From: Clostridiaceae bacterium
GTDB taxonomy: Bacteria; Bacillota; Clostridia; Peptostreptococcales; Natronincolaceae
Direction: 5' to 3'
NCBI GenBank assembly: GCA_018432235.1
Contig: JAHDLO010000019.1
Coordinates: forward strand, 46,967-110,966
DNA length: 64,000 bases
In this document: piece after piece, positions 33,026-42,323 of the stretch
Layout: each line of letters starts with the position of its first letter
Position numbering within the stretch: the stretch's first letter is position 1
The notes under the pieces: model-generated
The model's database searches: none
Told to the model about the DNA's origin: nothing
What the model saw: only the letters and a program-made list of their open reading frames with translations
Program-made: the position numbers and the translations under genes

Positions 33026-34186
33026 ATGGAATCGCTATTTACAAGTGAAATTCAAATTTTAATGGTCCTTTTTGGAATAGTGGCTATATCGTTTTTACTT
33101 CAGAAGTTTAAATTTTTTAAGACTTTTGGTCCGGCAATTTTATGTATCATTATGGGAATCATACTTGGTAATTTAAATATTATGCCTCATTGGCATGATG
33201 TTTACGGTGTCTTCTTTGAATACGCTATTCCTCTATCATTAACAATGTTTTTATTAAGTGTTAACCTGAAGGAGTGGGCTCATATTTCAAAGCAACCGCT
33301 ACTTGCTGTTGTTCTGGCTGCAATCAGTGTAGCTATTGTCTCTGTAATCGCAGGGGTGATTTTTGTTCCGGGCATTCCGGAAGGCTGGAAAATTGCAGGA
33401 ATGTTTGTCGGCACATACACCGGAGGAAGCGGAAACCTTACAGCCATTGGTACTGGGTTAAATGCTTCACCTAATACCTTTGTCAGTGCCAATGCAGCTG
33501 ACTATATTGTCGGATTACCAAGTCTTATTTTTTTCTTTGCTCTTCCTGGCATTCTGGCAAAGTCAAAATGGTTTAATAAAGTATGGCCTTATAGTTTAAC
33601 CGAAGAAGAATTGAAAACCAGTGACAAAAATGAACTGTTCACAAAACAGGAATGGTCTATTACAGACATTGCAGTTCTTTTTGGGATTGCGTTTATAGTA
33701 ACCTATGTTGCGTCAACGTTGGCAAGCTATTTTCCTGCAAGTATTTCCAGTGCAATGAAGATTATCTTGATTACTACTATATCAATCATCATAGCCCAGC
33801 TAAAGCCTGTAAAGAAAATCAAAGGAAATATGGATTTGGGCTTCTTTGTTGCAGCATTCTTCCTTGCAATTATCGGACTTTTAGTAGATATAAAACAATT
33901 TGCTGTCTCTGTACCTACCGTGGCAATATTCTGCTTCGTTGTAATTGTTGGATCATTAATACTCCATGTTGTCCTGTGCAGACTGTTCAAAATTAAATAC
34001 CAGTATGTGTTAATTTCTATCGTAGCAGCTATAGGTGATGGTACATCGGCGGCAATGGTGGCCGGAGCCGGAAACTGGAAATCGATTATGGGGATAGCTG
34101 TTGTACTGGGCGTAATAGGTTCAGCCATCGGCAACTATCTTGGCATAGGGGTAGCTTATCTATTAAAAGCAATAACAGGTGCTTAA
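33026..34186 (+). CDS. DUF819 family membrane transporter-like protein
   Basis: The 386-residue protein has about eleven hydrophobic segments and the DUF819 (YjcL-like) pattern, including GTYTGGSGNLTAIGTGL and AAIGDGTSAAMVAGAGNW near the end. The start is ATG at 33026, 6 bp after AAGGAGGG. DUF819 proteins resemble sodium-coupled transporters, but substrates are mostly unknown. Its place between a dipeptide epimerase and a peptidase-like hydrolase suggests uptake of dipeptides or wall peptides (inference). Confidence 0.82.
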   Translation: MESLFTSEIQILMVLFGIVAISFLLQKFKFFKTFGPAILCIIMGIILGNLNIMPHWHDVYGVFFEYAIPLSLTMFLLSVNLKEWAHISKQPLLAVVLAAISVAIVSVIAGVIFVPGIPEGWKIAGMFVGTYTGGSGNLTAIGTGLNASPNTFVSANAADYIVGLPSLIFFFALPGILAKSKWFNKVWPYSLTEEELKTSDKNELFTKQEWSITDIAVLFGIAFIVTYVASTLASYFPASISSAMKIILITTISIIIAQLKPVKKIKGNMDLGFFVAAFFLAIIGLLVDIKQFAVSVPTVAIFCFVVIVGSLILHVVLCRLFKIKYQYVLISIVAAIGDGTSAAMVAGAGNWKSIMGIAVVLGVIGSAIGNYLGIGVAYLLKAITGA

Positions 34187-34206
34187 TCTATTAACAGGTT
34201 TATACT

Positions 34207-34238
34207 ACTCAAGGTGGAAATGTGATCCTGCCTTGAGT
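34207..34238 (+). terminator. Hairpin between the DUF819 and CocE-type genes
   Basis: ACTCAAGG / CCTTGAGT, 8-bp stem with a 16-nt loop. A T-rich stretch starts 8 bases later. It may only weaken transcription into the next gene. Confidence 0.4.
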
Positions 34239-34293
34239 AAATCTGTTTTATAATATCTTTTAAGAAGAGAATCAATGAGAAAGAGGTGATGAA

Positions 34294-36435
34294 ATGGAAA
34301 GTATGAAATTTAAATTATACAGATCAGGAATTCATTTGGCGGATATCTATTATAAAGAAAATGGAATCTCTTACAGTCACCGTGATATTTACAGCAATAC
34401 CTGGTCAAGGGTGAAAGAATTCAAACAAGCAGATAATCAGCACCTTGAGAATTATGGCTTAGATTTTTTAGAGATTCATGAAAGCTTAAAATCATGCAGT
34501 GGGCTGAATTTTTCTTCCCTCAATGGATTTCAGCTGAACAAAAGGATATATGAAAGGTACAGCAAAGTGGAGGGAGATACTTGCGATACTCACGGGATAA
34601 TATGGGCGGAAAGGCAGAGAAAATTCCCGGTGGATATAGTGACTGCGGGTCAGAGCGTCATTGGATTTATCTTGTCCAAAAGAGCAGAATGTATCATTTT
34701 AGTGCTGGCGGGTTATGAATGTTTTACACCCCTACGCAGTTGGGAAAATCCGCTGTTATCAAAGGCTGAATTTGGAGTAAAGTTTTTAGGTACCCAGAAG
34801 GTGGAGATGAGAGATGGTATTCAGTTGGCTACAGATGTATGGCTACCCAATGGGGGTATAAAAGAATCAAAGCTTCCTGCCATACTTGTAAGGACACCCT
34901 ATGGAAAGGGTAGAACTTTTGAAAACTATCTGGGATTTGTTCAGAGAGGTTATGGATTAATCGTACAGGACACAAGAGGAAGAGAGGATTCTCAGGGAGA
35001 GTTCAGGTCACAAGGCTGTGAGAGAGATGACGGGGATGATACCTTGAGCTGGGTACATAGGCAGGATTGGTGCGACGGGAATATCGGTATGATCGGCGGC
35101 TCTTATTTAGGCTATGTTCAATGGGCGGCGGCCAGTAGCGGTAATCCTCACTTAAAAGCAGTCGTAAGTATTGTCACAGCAGGGAGTCCATTTATTGATT
35201 TGCCAAGAAAAGGAGGAACCTTAATTTCTGGCATACTGGCCTGGGTATTTGCTATGTCTGAAAGAAGATTTTGTCCTGAGGCTATGGTAAGAAATGATTG
35301 GGATAATATCATAAAAATAAGACCGATAAAAGATATTCCCCGTATGGTATTGGGTTATGATATACCCTTATGGGATGAAATCATAAGTCGCAGTGCCAAG
35401 GATGGTTTCTGGGAAGATTGGGATTGGAGTATTCGCGGAGATAAGATCAATGTGCCGGCACTGATTGTGTCAGGCTGGTTTGACGATAATGGTCAAGGAT
35501 CCTTAGAGGCATGGAATACCAATAAGAAAAACAATAGAAAAGATATAAAGATGATTCTGGGACCGTGGCTTCACAAGGCTAACACCACAAGAGACATAGG
35601 AGAAGTCAGCTTTGGGAACAATGCGATTCGCTATGATATGGACTTAACATTTTTACAATGGTTTGATAGATATTTGAAAGGCGTGAATAATGGAGTCGAT
35701 GGTATACCTGCTGTTCAATACTATCTACAAGGAAAAGACGAGTGGAGAAGCGCAGAAGCATGGACGCCAGAGGCTGCAGTGCAAAAGAAGCTCTACTTGG
35801 ACAGCCGGGGCAATGCCAATAGCAGCAGTGGAGATGGAAAATTAAACTGGCAAAAGGCGTTTCATGAAGCGTACGACTCTTATATATTCGATCCGCAAAA
35901 CCCCGCTCCTTTTTTGGTTGATATCAGTGAAAATGAATTAAATGTTCCAGCTGATTATAAAGAGGTAGAAAAGAGAAGGGATGTATTAGTTTATACCAGT
36001 GATGCTCTAGAGGAAGAAGTTACAGTAGCGGGAGAGATTTATGCAGAGATCTATGCGATGTCCTCTGCCAAGGATACAGACTGGGTAGTCAGGTTAACAG
36101 ATGTAGACAAGGAAGGAAACTCTCGCAGGTTAGTAGATGGTCTGTATAGGGCAAGATATATTAATGATTTCAAGGAAGAAAAGCTATTGTCAGAAGGAGA
36201 AATAAGAAAATATAACATCAATATGTTTCATACTGCAAACACATTTAGGAAGGGACACAGAATTCGAGTAGAAATTACTTCAGGTGCAGAGAACCTGATA
36301 TTCCCAAATCATAATACCGGCAATGACTCTTCTACTGATACAGAGTATATTGTAGCAGAGCAGAAAATTTTTCACAGCCACCAATATGCTAGTCATATTG
36401 TATTACCTGTACTACAAGAGGAAAATCCCCAATAA
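34294..36435 (+). CDS. CocE/NonD-type alpha/beta hydrolase (X-Pro dipeptidyl-peptidase S15 family)
   Basis: The 713-residue protein has an unusual N-terminal domain (about 1-165), then an S15 hydrolase domain starting KVEMRDGIQLATDVWLP. The nucleophile Ser is in IGGSYLGYVQ, Asp in SGWFDDNGQGS and His in GPWLHKAN. A C-terminal jelly-roll domain (about 540-710) completes the fold. S15 enzymes cut X-Pro dipeptides or hydrolyse esters and amides such as cephalosporins and cocaine. With a dipeptide epimerase and permease upstream, peptide hydrolysis is the more likely role. No signal peptide is seen. Confidence 0.85.
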   Translation: MESMKFKLYRSGIHLADIYYKENGISYSHRDIYSNTWSRVKEFKQADNQHLENYGLDFLEIHESLKSCSGLNFSSLNGFQLNKRIYERYSKVEGDTCDTHGIIWAERQRKFPVDIVTAGQSVIGFILSKRAECIILVLAGYECFTPLRSWENPLLSKAEFGVKFLGTQKVEMRDGIQLATDVWLPNGGIKESKLPAILVRTPYGKGRTFENYLGFVQRGYGLIVQDTRGREDSQGEFRSQGCERDDGDDTLSWVHRQDWCDGNIGMIGGSYLGYVQWAAASSGNPHLKAVVSIVTAGSPFIDLPRKGGTLISGILAWVFAMSERRFCPEAMVRNDWDNIIKIRPIKDIPRMVLGYDIPLWDEIISRSAKDGFWEDWDWSIRGDKINVPALIVSGWFDDNGQGSLEAWNTNKKNNRKDIKMILGPWLHKANTTRDIGEVSFGNNAIRYDMDLTFLQWFDRYLKGVNNGVDGIPAVQYYLQGKDEWRSAEAWTPEAAVQKKLYLDSRGNANSSSGDGKLNWQKAFHEAYDSYIFDPQNPAPFLVDISENELNVPADYKEVEKRRDVLVYTSDALEEEVTVAGEIYAEIYAMSSAKDTDWVVRLTDVDKEGNSRRLVDGLYRARYINDFKEEKLLSEGEIRKYNINMFHTANTFRKGHRIRVEITSGAENLIFPNHNTGNDSSTDTEYIVAEQKIFHSHQYASHIVLPVLQEENPQ

Positions 36436-36518
36436 TATATTGCATTCATTGTGAGGAGTGTATATATTAAGGCAGGGCGAATGAAGGCATGGAAAGGACT
36501 GTAAGTTTTTTAGATATA

Positions 36519-36530
36519 ATTGTATACAAT
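36519..36530 (+). promoter_or_regulatory. Palindrome ATTGTATACAAT in a gene-free stretch
   Basis: A perfect 12-bp inverted repeat of the TTGTATACAA type often bound by GntR-family regulators. The only frame after it is seven codons (MIGLINK), so it may mark the promoter of a deleted gene. Confidence 0.3.
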
Positions 36531-36584
36531 ATAAGGTAGTGAAAAAAGGACGTGCTATGATAGGATTGATTAACAAATAGGATG

Positions 36585-36629
36585 GCCCACCCCCGACGCT
36601 TCACAATGTGTCCAGGGTGGGCTATTTTA
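36585..36629. terminator. Terminator between convergent transcripts
   Basis: GCCCACCC / GGGTGGGC stem (8 bp) with a long loop, followed by TATTTTAT on the plus strand. It lies before the end of the minus-strand anti-sigma gene. Confidence 0.55.
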
Positions 36630-36645
36630 TCAAACTGCTATATTT

Positions 36646-37788
36646 TTACCATATAACGATATTCTCAACTTCTACACAGTGAATATGTGGGTTGCTTTTA
36701 AGTTTTAATAGATCTTTACTATCTGCAGAAATATACATACCAACATATTGGGCACCTTTGCTTTCAACCTGTTTAATCATATCATCAAAATTAACATTCT
36801 CGAACATAGCATCATAATATGCTACCTGCAGTAGTCTTAGGTTGTTTTTTATAAGGTTCAGGTTGCCGACTAAGGACTCCTTGTGAGCCTGGTTATCCAT
36901 GTTTTCATATTGTGTTTGCTTAAAGTCGTTATCCTCCACCAGTTTAGCAATATTTGAGTCATAGGGAAAAACCGTTCTTACCTGATAATATGAAGGATTT
37001 GCTAATACAAACTCTGAACCTATTACTGCTATAGGCGTAAGATCTAAAGATACAGCATCTGTATTACCTATTATATCAATAAACTGTTCTTTAATCTCTT
37101 GAGCAGTCAAGGTTTTATTAAATTCAACGAATAATTTGGCTTTTGTACCTTGCGGTGCATCTTCCAGAACTTTAAAACCTGATAGGCTGGTAGATTCATG
37201 GCTTGTAGTATAAGAAAGGAGATCTAATACTAATGGGCGCACTGCTGATTTAGCTGATCTCACAGGTTTGCCAAAACTATATTTGATGCTTATCTCGGTT
37301 TTATCTATATTAGTATTTCCCACATTTTTTTCGAGAGAAACTCTTATATTTTGCTGTGCAAAAAGTGATGAATTTACACTGCTTTCATAGGATTTATATT
37401 GAGGCTGAAGCATTTGTGCTAACTGCACCATAGCTTCTCTCTTAGCATAGATTTCGTTATGATCTAAGGCAAACAAGGATGTTGTGATTCTAGATGCCGT
37501 AAAATACATGAAGATAAAAACCACTAAAACGATAAAAGAAGAAAGTGCAGTTAAAAGGATAATTCTTAAATTTATTTTACGTTTTAAAAGCTGAGCAAAT
37601 TTATTTTCCTTGCGGATATCTGGCGGTATCTGCTGCTTCAGCTCTTCTAAAAACTCTTTTTCATCGTCATTAAGATAATCCGATATGGCAATGAATTTAT
37701 TGATTTCAGACTCTATTTTTAACATCTCATCTTGATTTAATTTACCTTCGTTATATAGCTTCAGTTTTTGTTGAAATTCATTACTCAT
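36646..37788 (-). CDS. Membrane anti-sigma factor (sigma regulator N/C type)
   Basis: The 380-residue protein has a cytoplasmic N-terminal part (1-75), one membrane helix (about 76-97, ILLTALSSFIVLVVFIFMYF) and a large outside domain ending in a region like the Sigma_reg_C domain (ESKGAQYVGMYISADSKDLL). It overlaps the end of the upstream ECF sigma gene by 8 bp, the usual arrangement for a sigma/anti-sigma pair. It should hold the sigma factor at the membrane until an envelope signal arrives. Confidence 0.82.
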   Translation of the reverse strand: MSNEFQQKLKLYNEGKLNQDEMLKIESEINKFIAISDYLNDDEKEFLEELKQQIPPDIRKENKFAQLLKRKINLRIILLTALSSFIVLVVFIFMYFTASRITTSLFALDHNEIYAKREAMVQLAQMLQPQYKSYESSVNSSLFAQQNIRVSLEKNVGNTNIDKTEISIKYSFGKPVRSAKSAVRPLVLDLLSYTTSHESTSLSGFKVLEDAPQGTKAKLFVEFNKTLTAQEIKEQFIDIIGNTDAVSLDLTPIAVIGSEFVLANPSYYQVRTVFPYDSNIAKLVEDNDFKQTQYENMDNQAHKESLVGNLNLIKNNLRLLQVAYYDAMFENVNFDDMIKQVESKGAQYVGMYISADSKDLLKLKSNPHIHCVEVENIVIW

Positions 37789-38272
37789 TAATATCCCTCC
37801 TTAAAGCGTTAAGCTTTTTTCTAGCCCTGTAAATTAAATTAGTTACTGCTGAAACACTAATTCCTAATATTTCTGCTGCCTGCTGATATGAGAGTTCATT
37901 TATGAGGCATAATAGCACCGTCTGGCGCTGGTTTTCTGGAAGCTTTCTGATTAGTTCAAAAGCAGACCGCGTGGTTTCCTTAACTATTAGCTCGTTTGTA
38001 AAGTCTTGTACCCCTATTTGAATTAATAAGCCATCCTCTCCAAAATTCAATCTACTGTTTTTCCTAACATAATCTACGTAGAGGTTATGGGCAACAGTGA
38101 GAAGCCAGGATTTTATGCTGTGATTAGGGAATTGAAGAATGGATAAGGCCTTAACGAAGGATTCTTGGGCAAGGTCCTCTGCTGTCTGATGATTATAGGT
38201 AAGTCCGTAAAGATATCTATAAACATAGGGGTAGAATTCTTCATAGATTTTTATAAATATATCACTTTCCAA
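37781..38272 (-). CDS. ECF-type RNA polymerase sigma factor
   Basis: The protein contains sigma region 2 (YPYVYRYLYGLTYNHQTAED LAQESFVKAL) and region 4 (LPENQRQTVLLCLINELSYQ then AAEILGISVSAVTNLIYRAR). I prefer a TTG start at 38272 because a perfect GGAGGTGAC lies 4-5 bases before it; an ATG at 38308 in the same frame would add 12 residues and lacks a ribosome site. It is cotranscribed with its anti-sigma factor. No target promoter is evident. Confidence 0.88.
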   Translation of the reverse strand: MESDIFIKIYEEFYPYVYRYLYGLTYNHQTAEDLAQESFVKALSILQFPNHSIKSWLLTVAHNLYVDYVRKNSRLNFGEDGLLIQIGVQDFTNELIVKETTRSAFELIRKLPENQRQTVLLCLINELSYQQAAEILGISVSAVTNLIYRARKKLNALRRDINE

Positions 38273-38521
38273 ACAGTCACCTCCATCCATCTCTTTAACT
38301 GATATCATTATATATACGATTAAGCTTATAAAATATCGCGCTATTATATATAAATATTATAAAGTACATTATAATATTTATATAGCTCAAGGATCAGAAG
38401 GATAAAATGCTATGAGTGAAAACGCCACTATCCTACGAATAGTAATATGAAAGACGTTTTTCAAATGTTATATATCAATACTCTTATATTAACAGCGAAG
38501 AAAGGTTAGGTGGAATAAAAT

Positions 38522-39298
38522 ATGCTTAAATATAAAATTAGCGGCAATGAAGCTGGAGAGCTAATTGTTTTTGCGAATGGCGCAGGGGTAGGACCATGGA
38601 TATGGGAAAAACAACTTAATTATTTTAAAGACTATAAGTGTGTAAGCTTTGATTTACCTGGACATGGGGAGAATAGCGATAGAGATTTTACGACGATTGA
38701 TGATTGCAGTAGGATTATCCGGCAAATCATTGAAAATGAAAGCGCTGATGGCAAAGGAATCGTTGTAGGTCTATCCATTGGAGCACAAGTTGTACTACAA
38801 ATGATATCTCATCACGAGGATGTGTTGAAAAAATGTGTTGTAATTAGCGGACTTAATAAACCAATGAAGCTAAGCAAGCCAGCGATTCGTATTTTAGCTA
38901 GTTGTTCTATGCCCTTAATTAAGTTAAAGTCGTTTTCAAAGCTACAAGCGAAACAACTAGGCTTACCAAAGCATATGCTTGAAGCATATTACACTGATAC
39001 CTTAAAAATATCTAAAGATAGCCTGGTTAATATTTTATATGAAAATATGAAATTTTCTTTTGGTAAAATGGAGCTAACTACAGTAGATACATTACTACTC
39101 GTAGGAGAAAACGAAAAGAAAATTATGATCGATTCAGCACGCTTGACATATAAGAATATGAATAATTGCATCGGATATATTGTAAAAAAAGCGGGTCACG
39201 GAATACCCTTTGAACAGGCTGACATATTTAACTCCCTTGTTTCCAATTTTTTAGAAGGAGTTACTACAATTATAGGTGAAGCTGTTATAGAAATTTGA
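38522..39298 (+). CDS. Alpha/beta hydrolase
   Basis: The 258-residue protein has the alpha/beta-hydrolase nucleophile elbow GLSIGAQ, an oxyanion motif in FANGAGVGPWIW, FDLPGHGENS after strand 4 and a catalytic His in KAGHGIPFEQ. An Asp following LLVGENE is probably replaced by Glu or lies nearby. It could be an esterase, lactonase or cofactor-free dioxygenase-like protein. It is the last gene before junction R8. Confidence 0.82.
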   Translation: MLKYKISGNEAGELIVFANGAGVGPWIWEKQLNYFKDYKCVSFDLPGHGENSDRDFTTIDDCSRIIRQIIENESADGKGIVVGLSIGAQVVLQMISHHEDVLKKCVVISGLNKPMKLSKPAIRILASCSMPLIKLKSFSKLQAKQLGLPKHMLEAYYTDTLKISKDSLVNILYENMKFSFGKMELTTVDTLLLVGENEKKIMIDSARLTYKNMNNCIGYIVKKAGHGIPFEQADIFNSLVSNFLEGVTTIIGEAVIEI

Positions 39299-39424
39299 TT
39301 ACCAGTACGTGCATTACTATATAAAGGCAGGGTGTTTACTCAAGTTATAGCTATATCAATGCTTAAGAAAATCGTCCGATAGACTCGTATGATGAAGCTT
39401 ACCATGAATAATGGTGGTTTTTAT

Positions 39425-39456
39425 GGCATCATCATAAATGACTGCGGCTTTATAAG
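39425..39456 (+). repeat. SCC att-like junction R8, most distal copy
   Basis: GGCATCATCATAAATGACTG then CGGCTTTATAAG. The right half CATAAATGACTGCGG is identical to R4 and nearly identical to R1, but the left arm AAAACCGCAGT is absent. It marks the farthest att-like copy from rlmH seen here, 21.5 kb away. Confidence 0.7.
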
Positions 39457-39544
39457 CTGCTTCTAAATAGTCGCCAATAATGGATCAGAATAAATTTCTA
39501 TGCTACAATGAAACAATAATTAAAAAAATAAAACAGGTGATAGA

Positions 39545-40771
39545 ATGAAAATTGGTGCCTTTGCGGAAGTAAATAATCTTACTATAGACTCAGTGCGTCA
39601 TTATATGGACCTTGGATTAGTTTTGCCTGTTAAGCAGGGCGGACACTATAACTTTGATGATAGATGTCAGCAAGACATCAAAGATATCTTAAAGTTCAAG
39701 GATATGGGCTTCACACTAAATGAAATAAAAATCATATTCCAGTATAAAAGATTAGGAAAGCTAACGGCGTATCAAGAGGATGAATATTATAGAGGTTTGT
39801 TTACGAACAAGCTGGATAATGTAAACAGAGAGATCATAGCATTAAATAGATACAAGGATAATATTGAATTGAAGCTTAAGGAACTGAAGGCTGAAAATAA
39901 GTATGAAGAATATAGAATGGGCGTTAGTCTAAGGGTCTTAGATATATTGTGCTGTCCTAGCTGCTTAGGCAATTTGATTCTTGTAGAAGGTAGTGTTGAT
40001 AATAACCAAATAATGAATGGCAGGTTAGAGTGTAAATGTGGCGAAACGTACATTATAGAGTCTGGTATTTTGAGGGAACTTACAGAAAGCACAGAGGATG
40101 ATTTTGACTATCAAGAAAAATATAATAAGTTTCTTAGTGAGTACATTAAACTTACCGATGTATCTTATTTAGATAATCTTAATGAGGAATTGGAATGGGG
40201 ATATAAAAAGTTAAATTTCAGCATTTTTGAGGAAAAAATACTCCTTGAGTTAGGAACGGGCTTTGGGTATTTTCTGAGATATATATACAATGATTTGCCT
40301 GATGAATGTTTATATATTGCAGTTGACCATAATATTAACACACAAAGATACCTAAAGAGGCTTATGGAAAAGTCGGGATGTAAAAAAAACATATTATTTG
40401 TTTGCTGTGATTTTCTAAAAATTCCCATTAAAAATAAAGTCGTGGATATCCTATTGGATTTTGCGGGTTCAAGTAACTATAGCTTTAATAATAAGGGGTT
40501 CTTATTAGATTTTACTAACAAATATGTTAAGGATAAGTCCTATCTGTATGGTTCCTATATTCTATTTAATAATTTTAGTCACAATAGCGTAATTGGGGAA
40601 GCGTATAGAAGAAATTTTGTTTTGAGAAATATTAAAGATTCAATTGACCAATTAAACTATAGGTTGATCAATGAAAAAATATCAGAGTACATTGAAAAGG
40701 GCGGAAAGTATGAAAGCTACTTCGTGAAGGGTGAAAAAATATTCAAGTATACTTACTATGGCGAAAGATAG
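39545..40771 (+). CDS. MerR-type regulator fused to a zinc ribbon and SAM methyltransferase
   Basis: The 408-residue protein starts with a MerR winged helix (MKIGAFAEVNNLTIDSVRHY, LPVKQGGHYNF) and a coiled coil (about 75-115). A Cys4 ribbon follows (CCPSCLGN and ECKCGETY, about 137-170), then a Rossmann-type methyltransferase domain (about 225-400) with SAM motif ILLELGTGFGYFLRYI and acidic VDHN. The ribbon plus methyltransferase resembles RlmA(I)-like and small-molecule methyltransferases. This combination suggests a regulator that senses and modifies the same toxic compound. An MFS transporter follows. Confidence 0.8.
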   Translation: MKIGAFAEVNNLTIDSVRHYMDLGLVLPVKQGGHYNFDDRCQQDIKDILKFKDMGFTLNEIKIIFQYKRLGKLTAYQEDEYYRGLFTNKLDNVNREIIALNRYKDNIELKLKELKAENKYEEYRMGVSLRVLDILCCPSCLGNLILVEGSVDNNQIMNGRLECKCGETYIIESGILRELTESTEDDFDYQEKYNKFLSEYIKLTDVSYLDNLNEELEWGYKKLNFSIFEEKILLELGTGFGYFLRYIYNDLPDECLYIAVDHNINTQRYLKRLMEKSGCKKNILFVCCDFLKIPIKNKVVDILLDFAGSSNYSFNNKGFLLDFTNKYVKDKSYLYGSYILFNNFSHNSVIGEAYRRNFVLRNIKDSIDQLNYRLINEKISEYIEKGGKYESYFVKGEKIFKYTYYGER

Positions 40772-40799
40772 GGTTAACCCTATCTTTTATATTATTTTT
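40764..40799 (+). terminator. Terminator after the MerR-methyltransferase gene
   Basis: AAAGATAGGG / CCCTATCTTT, a perfect 10-bp palindrome with TTAA loop, followed by a T-rich tail. It overlaps the last codons of the gene. Confidence 0.75.
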
Positions 40800-40887
40800 G
40801 CTGAAATCTTGTCATACTGCTATTGATGTCGTCACTAGACCACCTTGTAAAATTATAATCAATATAAGAGAACGAGGAGTGATCTGC

Positions 40888-42168
40888 TTGACGGCATTAA
40901 TACGAGTATTATCAAAAAAAGGTTATGATAAAGGTGAATTTAGAAATATTGCGTTGTTTTCAGCAGGAAAATTAATCTCTGTATTTGGGAGTGCTATTTA
41001 TACCTTTGCAATAGGCTTATACGTGCTGCAGCTGACAGAATCAGGCTTAAGCTTTGCAATGACTTTGGTATTAGGAACTATTCCAATGGTCGTCATTAAT
41101 CCCTTTGCAGGCGTATTAGCCGATAGAATAAACAAGAAAACGCTAGTAGTCTCTATGGATATTGCAAATGGTTTATTATTTATTATTGTGTATTTACTCA
41201 GCTCTTCTTTAGGCCTGAAGCTGGATATGGTGTATCTGAGCACATTTTTCATGTCTATATTTACAACAATTTTTAGTATTAGCTTAGAAATAGCAAAACC
41301 CAATATTGTTACACGAAAAAATTTGATGAACATAAACGCTATCAGCAAAATAATAGATTCAGTATCCTCCATTTTAGGACCTATGGTAGGGGGTATAGTA
41401 TTTATCTTAATTGATATCAGGTTATTTATTCTTATCAATGGAATATCATTTATTCTATCGGGTATCTCCGAAATATTTATTGACTTCAATTATACTGCAG
41501 ATATTATAACAAAAGAAAAGCGGCCTATAAAGATAACCGATGATATGAAGGAGGGACTCAAATATATTGGTGCTACAAAATGGCTAACAAGATTAATTGG
41601 AATCTTTGTAAGTATGAATTTTTTCATAGGCTTATCCATTACTGTACCCCTGCCCTTCATAATCAATAATGTGCTGCTGCTGCCCGCTAGATATTATGGC
41701 GTAATTCAAGGTGGATTTCCAATTGGTATGATTATAGGTGCGTTTATGGTGAAAAAGGTAAGGGAAAGAATAACATATGGTAAGCTCTTAAGTATTCTAA
41801 GCATTCTTATCTCGGTCTTAATGATTTCTATTGGCATACCAACTGTGTTAATTAGCACCCCTGTATATGACAATATCTATCTCATATACTATTGCTTAAT
41901 CACTGTAATTTTTGGAGGCGCTATTGCCTTAGTGGATATTCAATTATTTTATGAGCTACAAACTTTAATACCTGAAGAATATAGGGGCAGGGTATTAAGC
42001 ATGGTACTAGCTATCGCTAAAGCTGTACTACCAATAGCATTGATTATATCTGGAATATCGTTAAATAGCCTACCAGCAGCTATATTGCCTATTGCTGGGG
42101 GTATAGCGCTATTTACTGTTAATAAGCTGATATTCCAAGGGACAACTAATGAAACAAATGAGGTTTAA
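40888..42168 (+). CDS. MFS transporter, multidrug/macrolide-efflux-like
   Basis: The protein of about 426 residues has twelve hydrophobic segments and the MFS signature GVLADRINKKTLVV between segments 2 and 3. A TTG start at 40888, 8 bp after GAGGAG, is preferred over an upstream TTG without a ribosome site. It resembles the MefA-type (MFS_3) efflux proteins. The position after a MerR-methyltransferase suggests export of the compound that regulator senses. Confidence 0.85.
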   Translation: MTALIRVLSKKGYDKGEFRNIALFSAGKLISVFGSAIYTFAIGLYVLQLTESGLSFAMTLVLGTIPMVVINPFAGVLADRINKKTLVVSMDIANGLLFIIVYLLSSSLGLKLDMVYLSTFFMSIFTTIFSISLEIAKPNIVTRKNLMNINAISKIIDSVSSILGPMVGGIVFILIDIRLFILINGISFILSGISEIFIDFNYTADIITKEKRPIKITDDMKEGLKYIGATKWLTRLIGIFVSMNFFIGLSITVPLPFIINNVLLLPARYYGVIQGGFPIGMIIGAFMVKKVRERITYGKLLSILSILISVLMISIGIPTVLISTPVYDNIYLIYYCLITVIFGGAIALVDIQLFYELQTLIPEEYRGRVLSMVLAIAKAVLPIALIISGISLNSLPAAILPIAGGIALFTVNKLIFQGTTNETNEV

Positions 42169-42323
42169 AAAAATTCATTTGCAAAATTAAAGGAATTTTA
42201 GAAAATATATAGAAAATTAAGTCAACGTCTTTAGATAATAATATTCAAAATTTTAATTGAGAAATAGGACAATGGTAAAGACTAAAGACTGTGTATAAAA
42301 TATCATTAAAAGGATGATCTCCC

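Noticed and set aside
33652..33996. Open frames inside the DUF819 gene
   Set aside because: They overlap a well-supported membrane protein in another frame, are rich in Cys and rare patterns, and have no ribosome site.
38388..38520. Small RNA before the alpha/beta hydrolase
   Set aside because: Only a loose GAAAACG/CGTTTTTC pairing over a long loop is seen, with no promoter or terminator pattern I could defend.
17924..39456. CRISPR array
   Set aside because: The repeats are 1-9 kb apart, degenerate and separated by genes, and no cas genes are present.
17924..39456. Class 1-type integron (attC sites)
   Set aside because: The copies are in the orientation of rlmH and match the rlmH end and SCC sites; no integron integrase, and the sites lack the attC core GTTRRRY.
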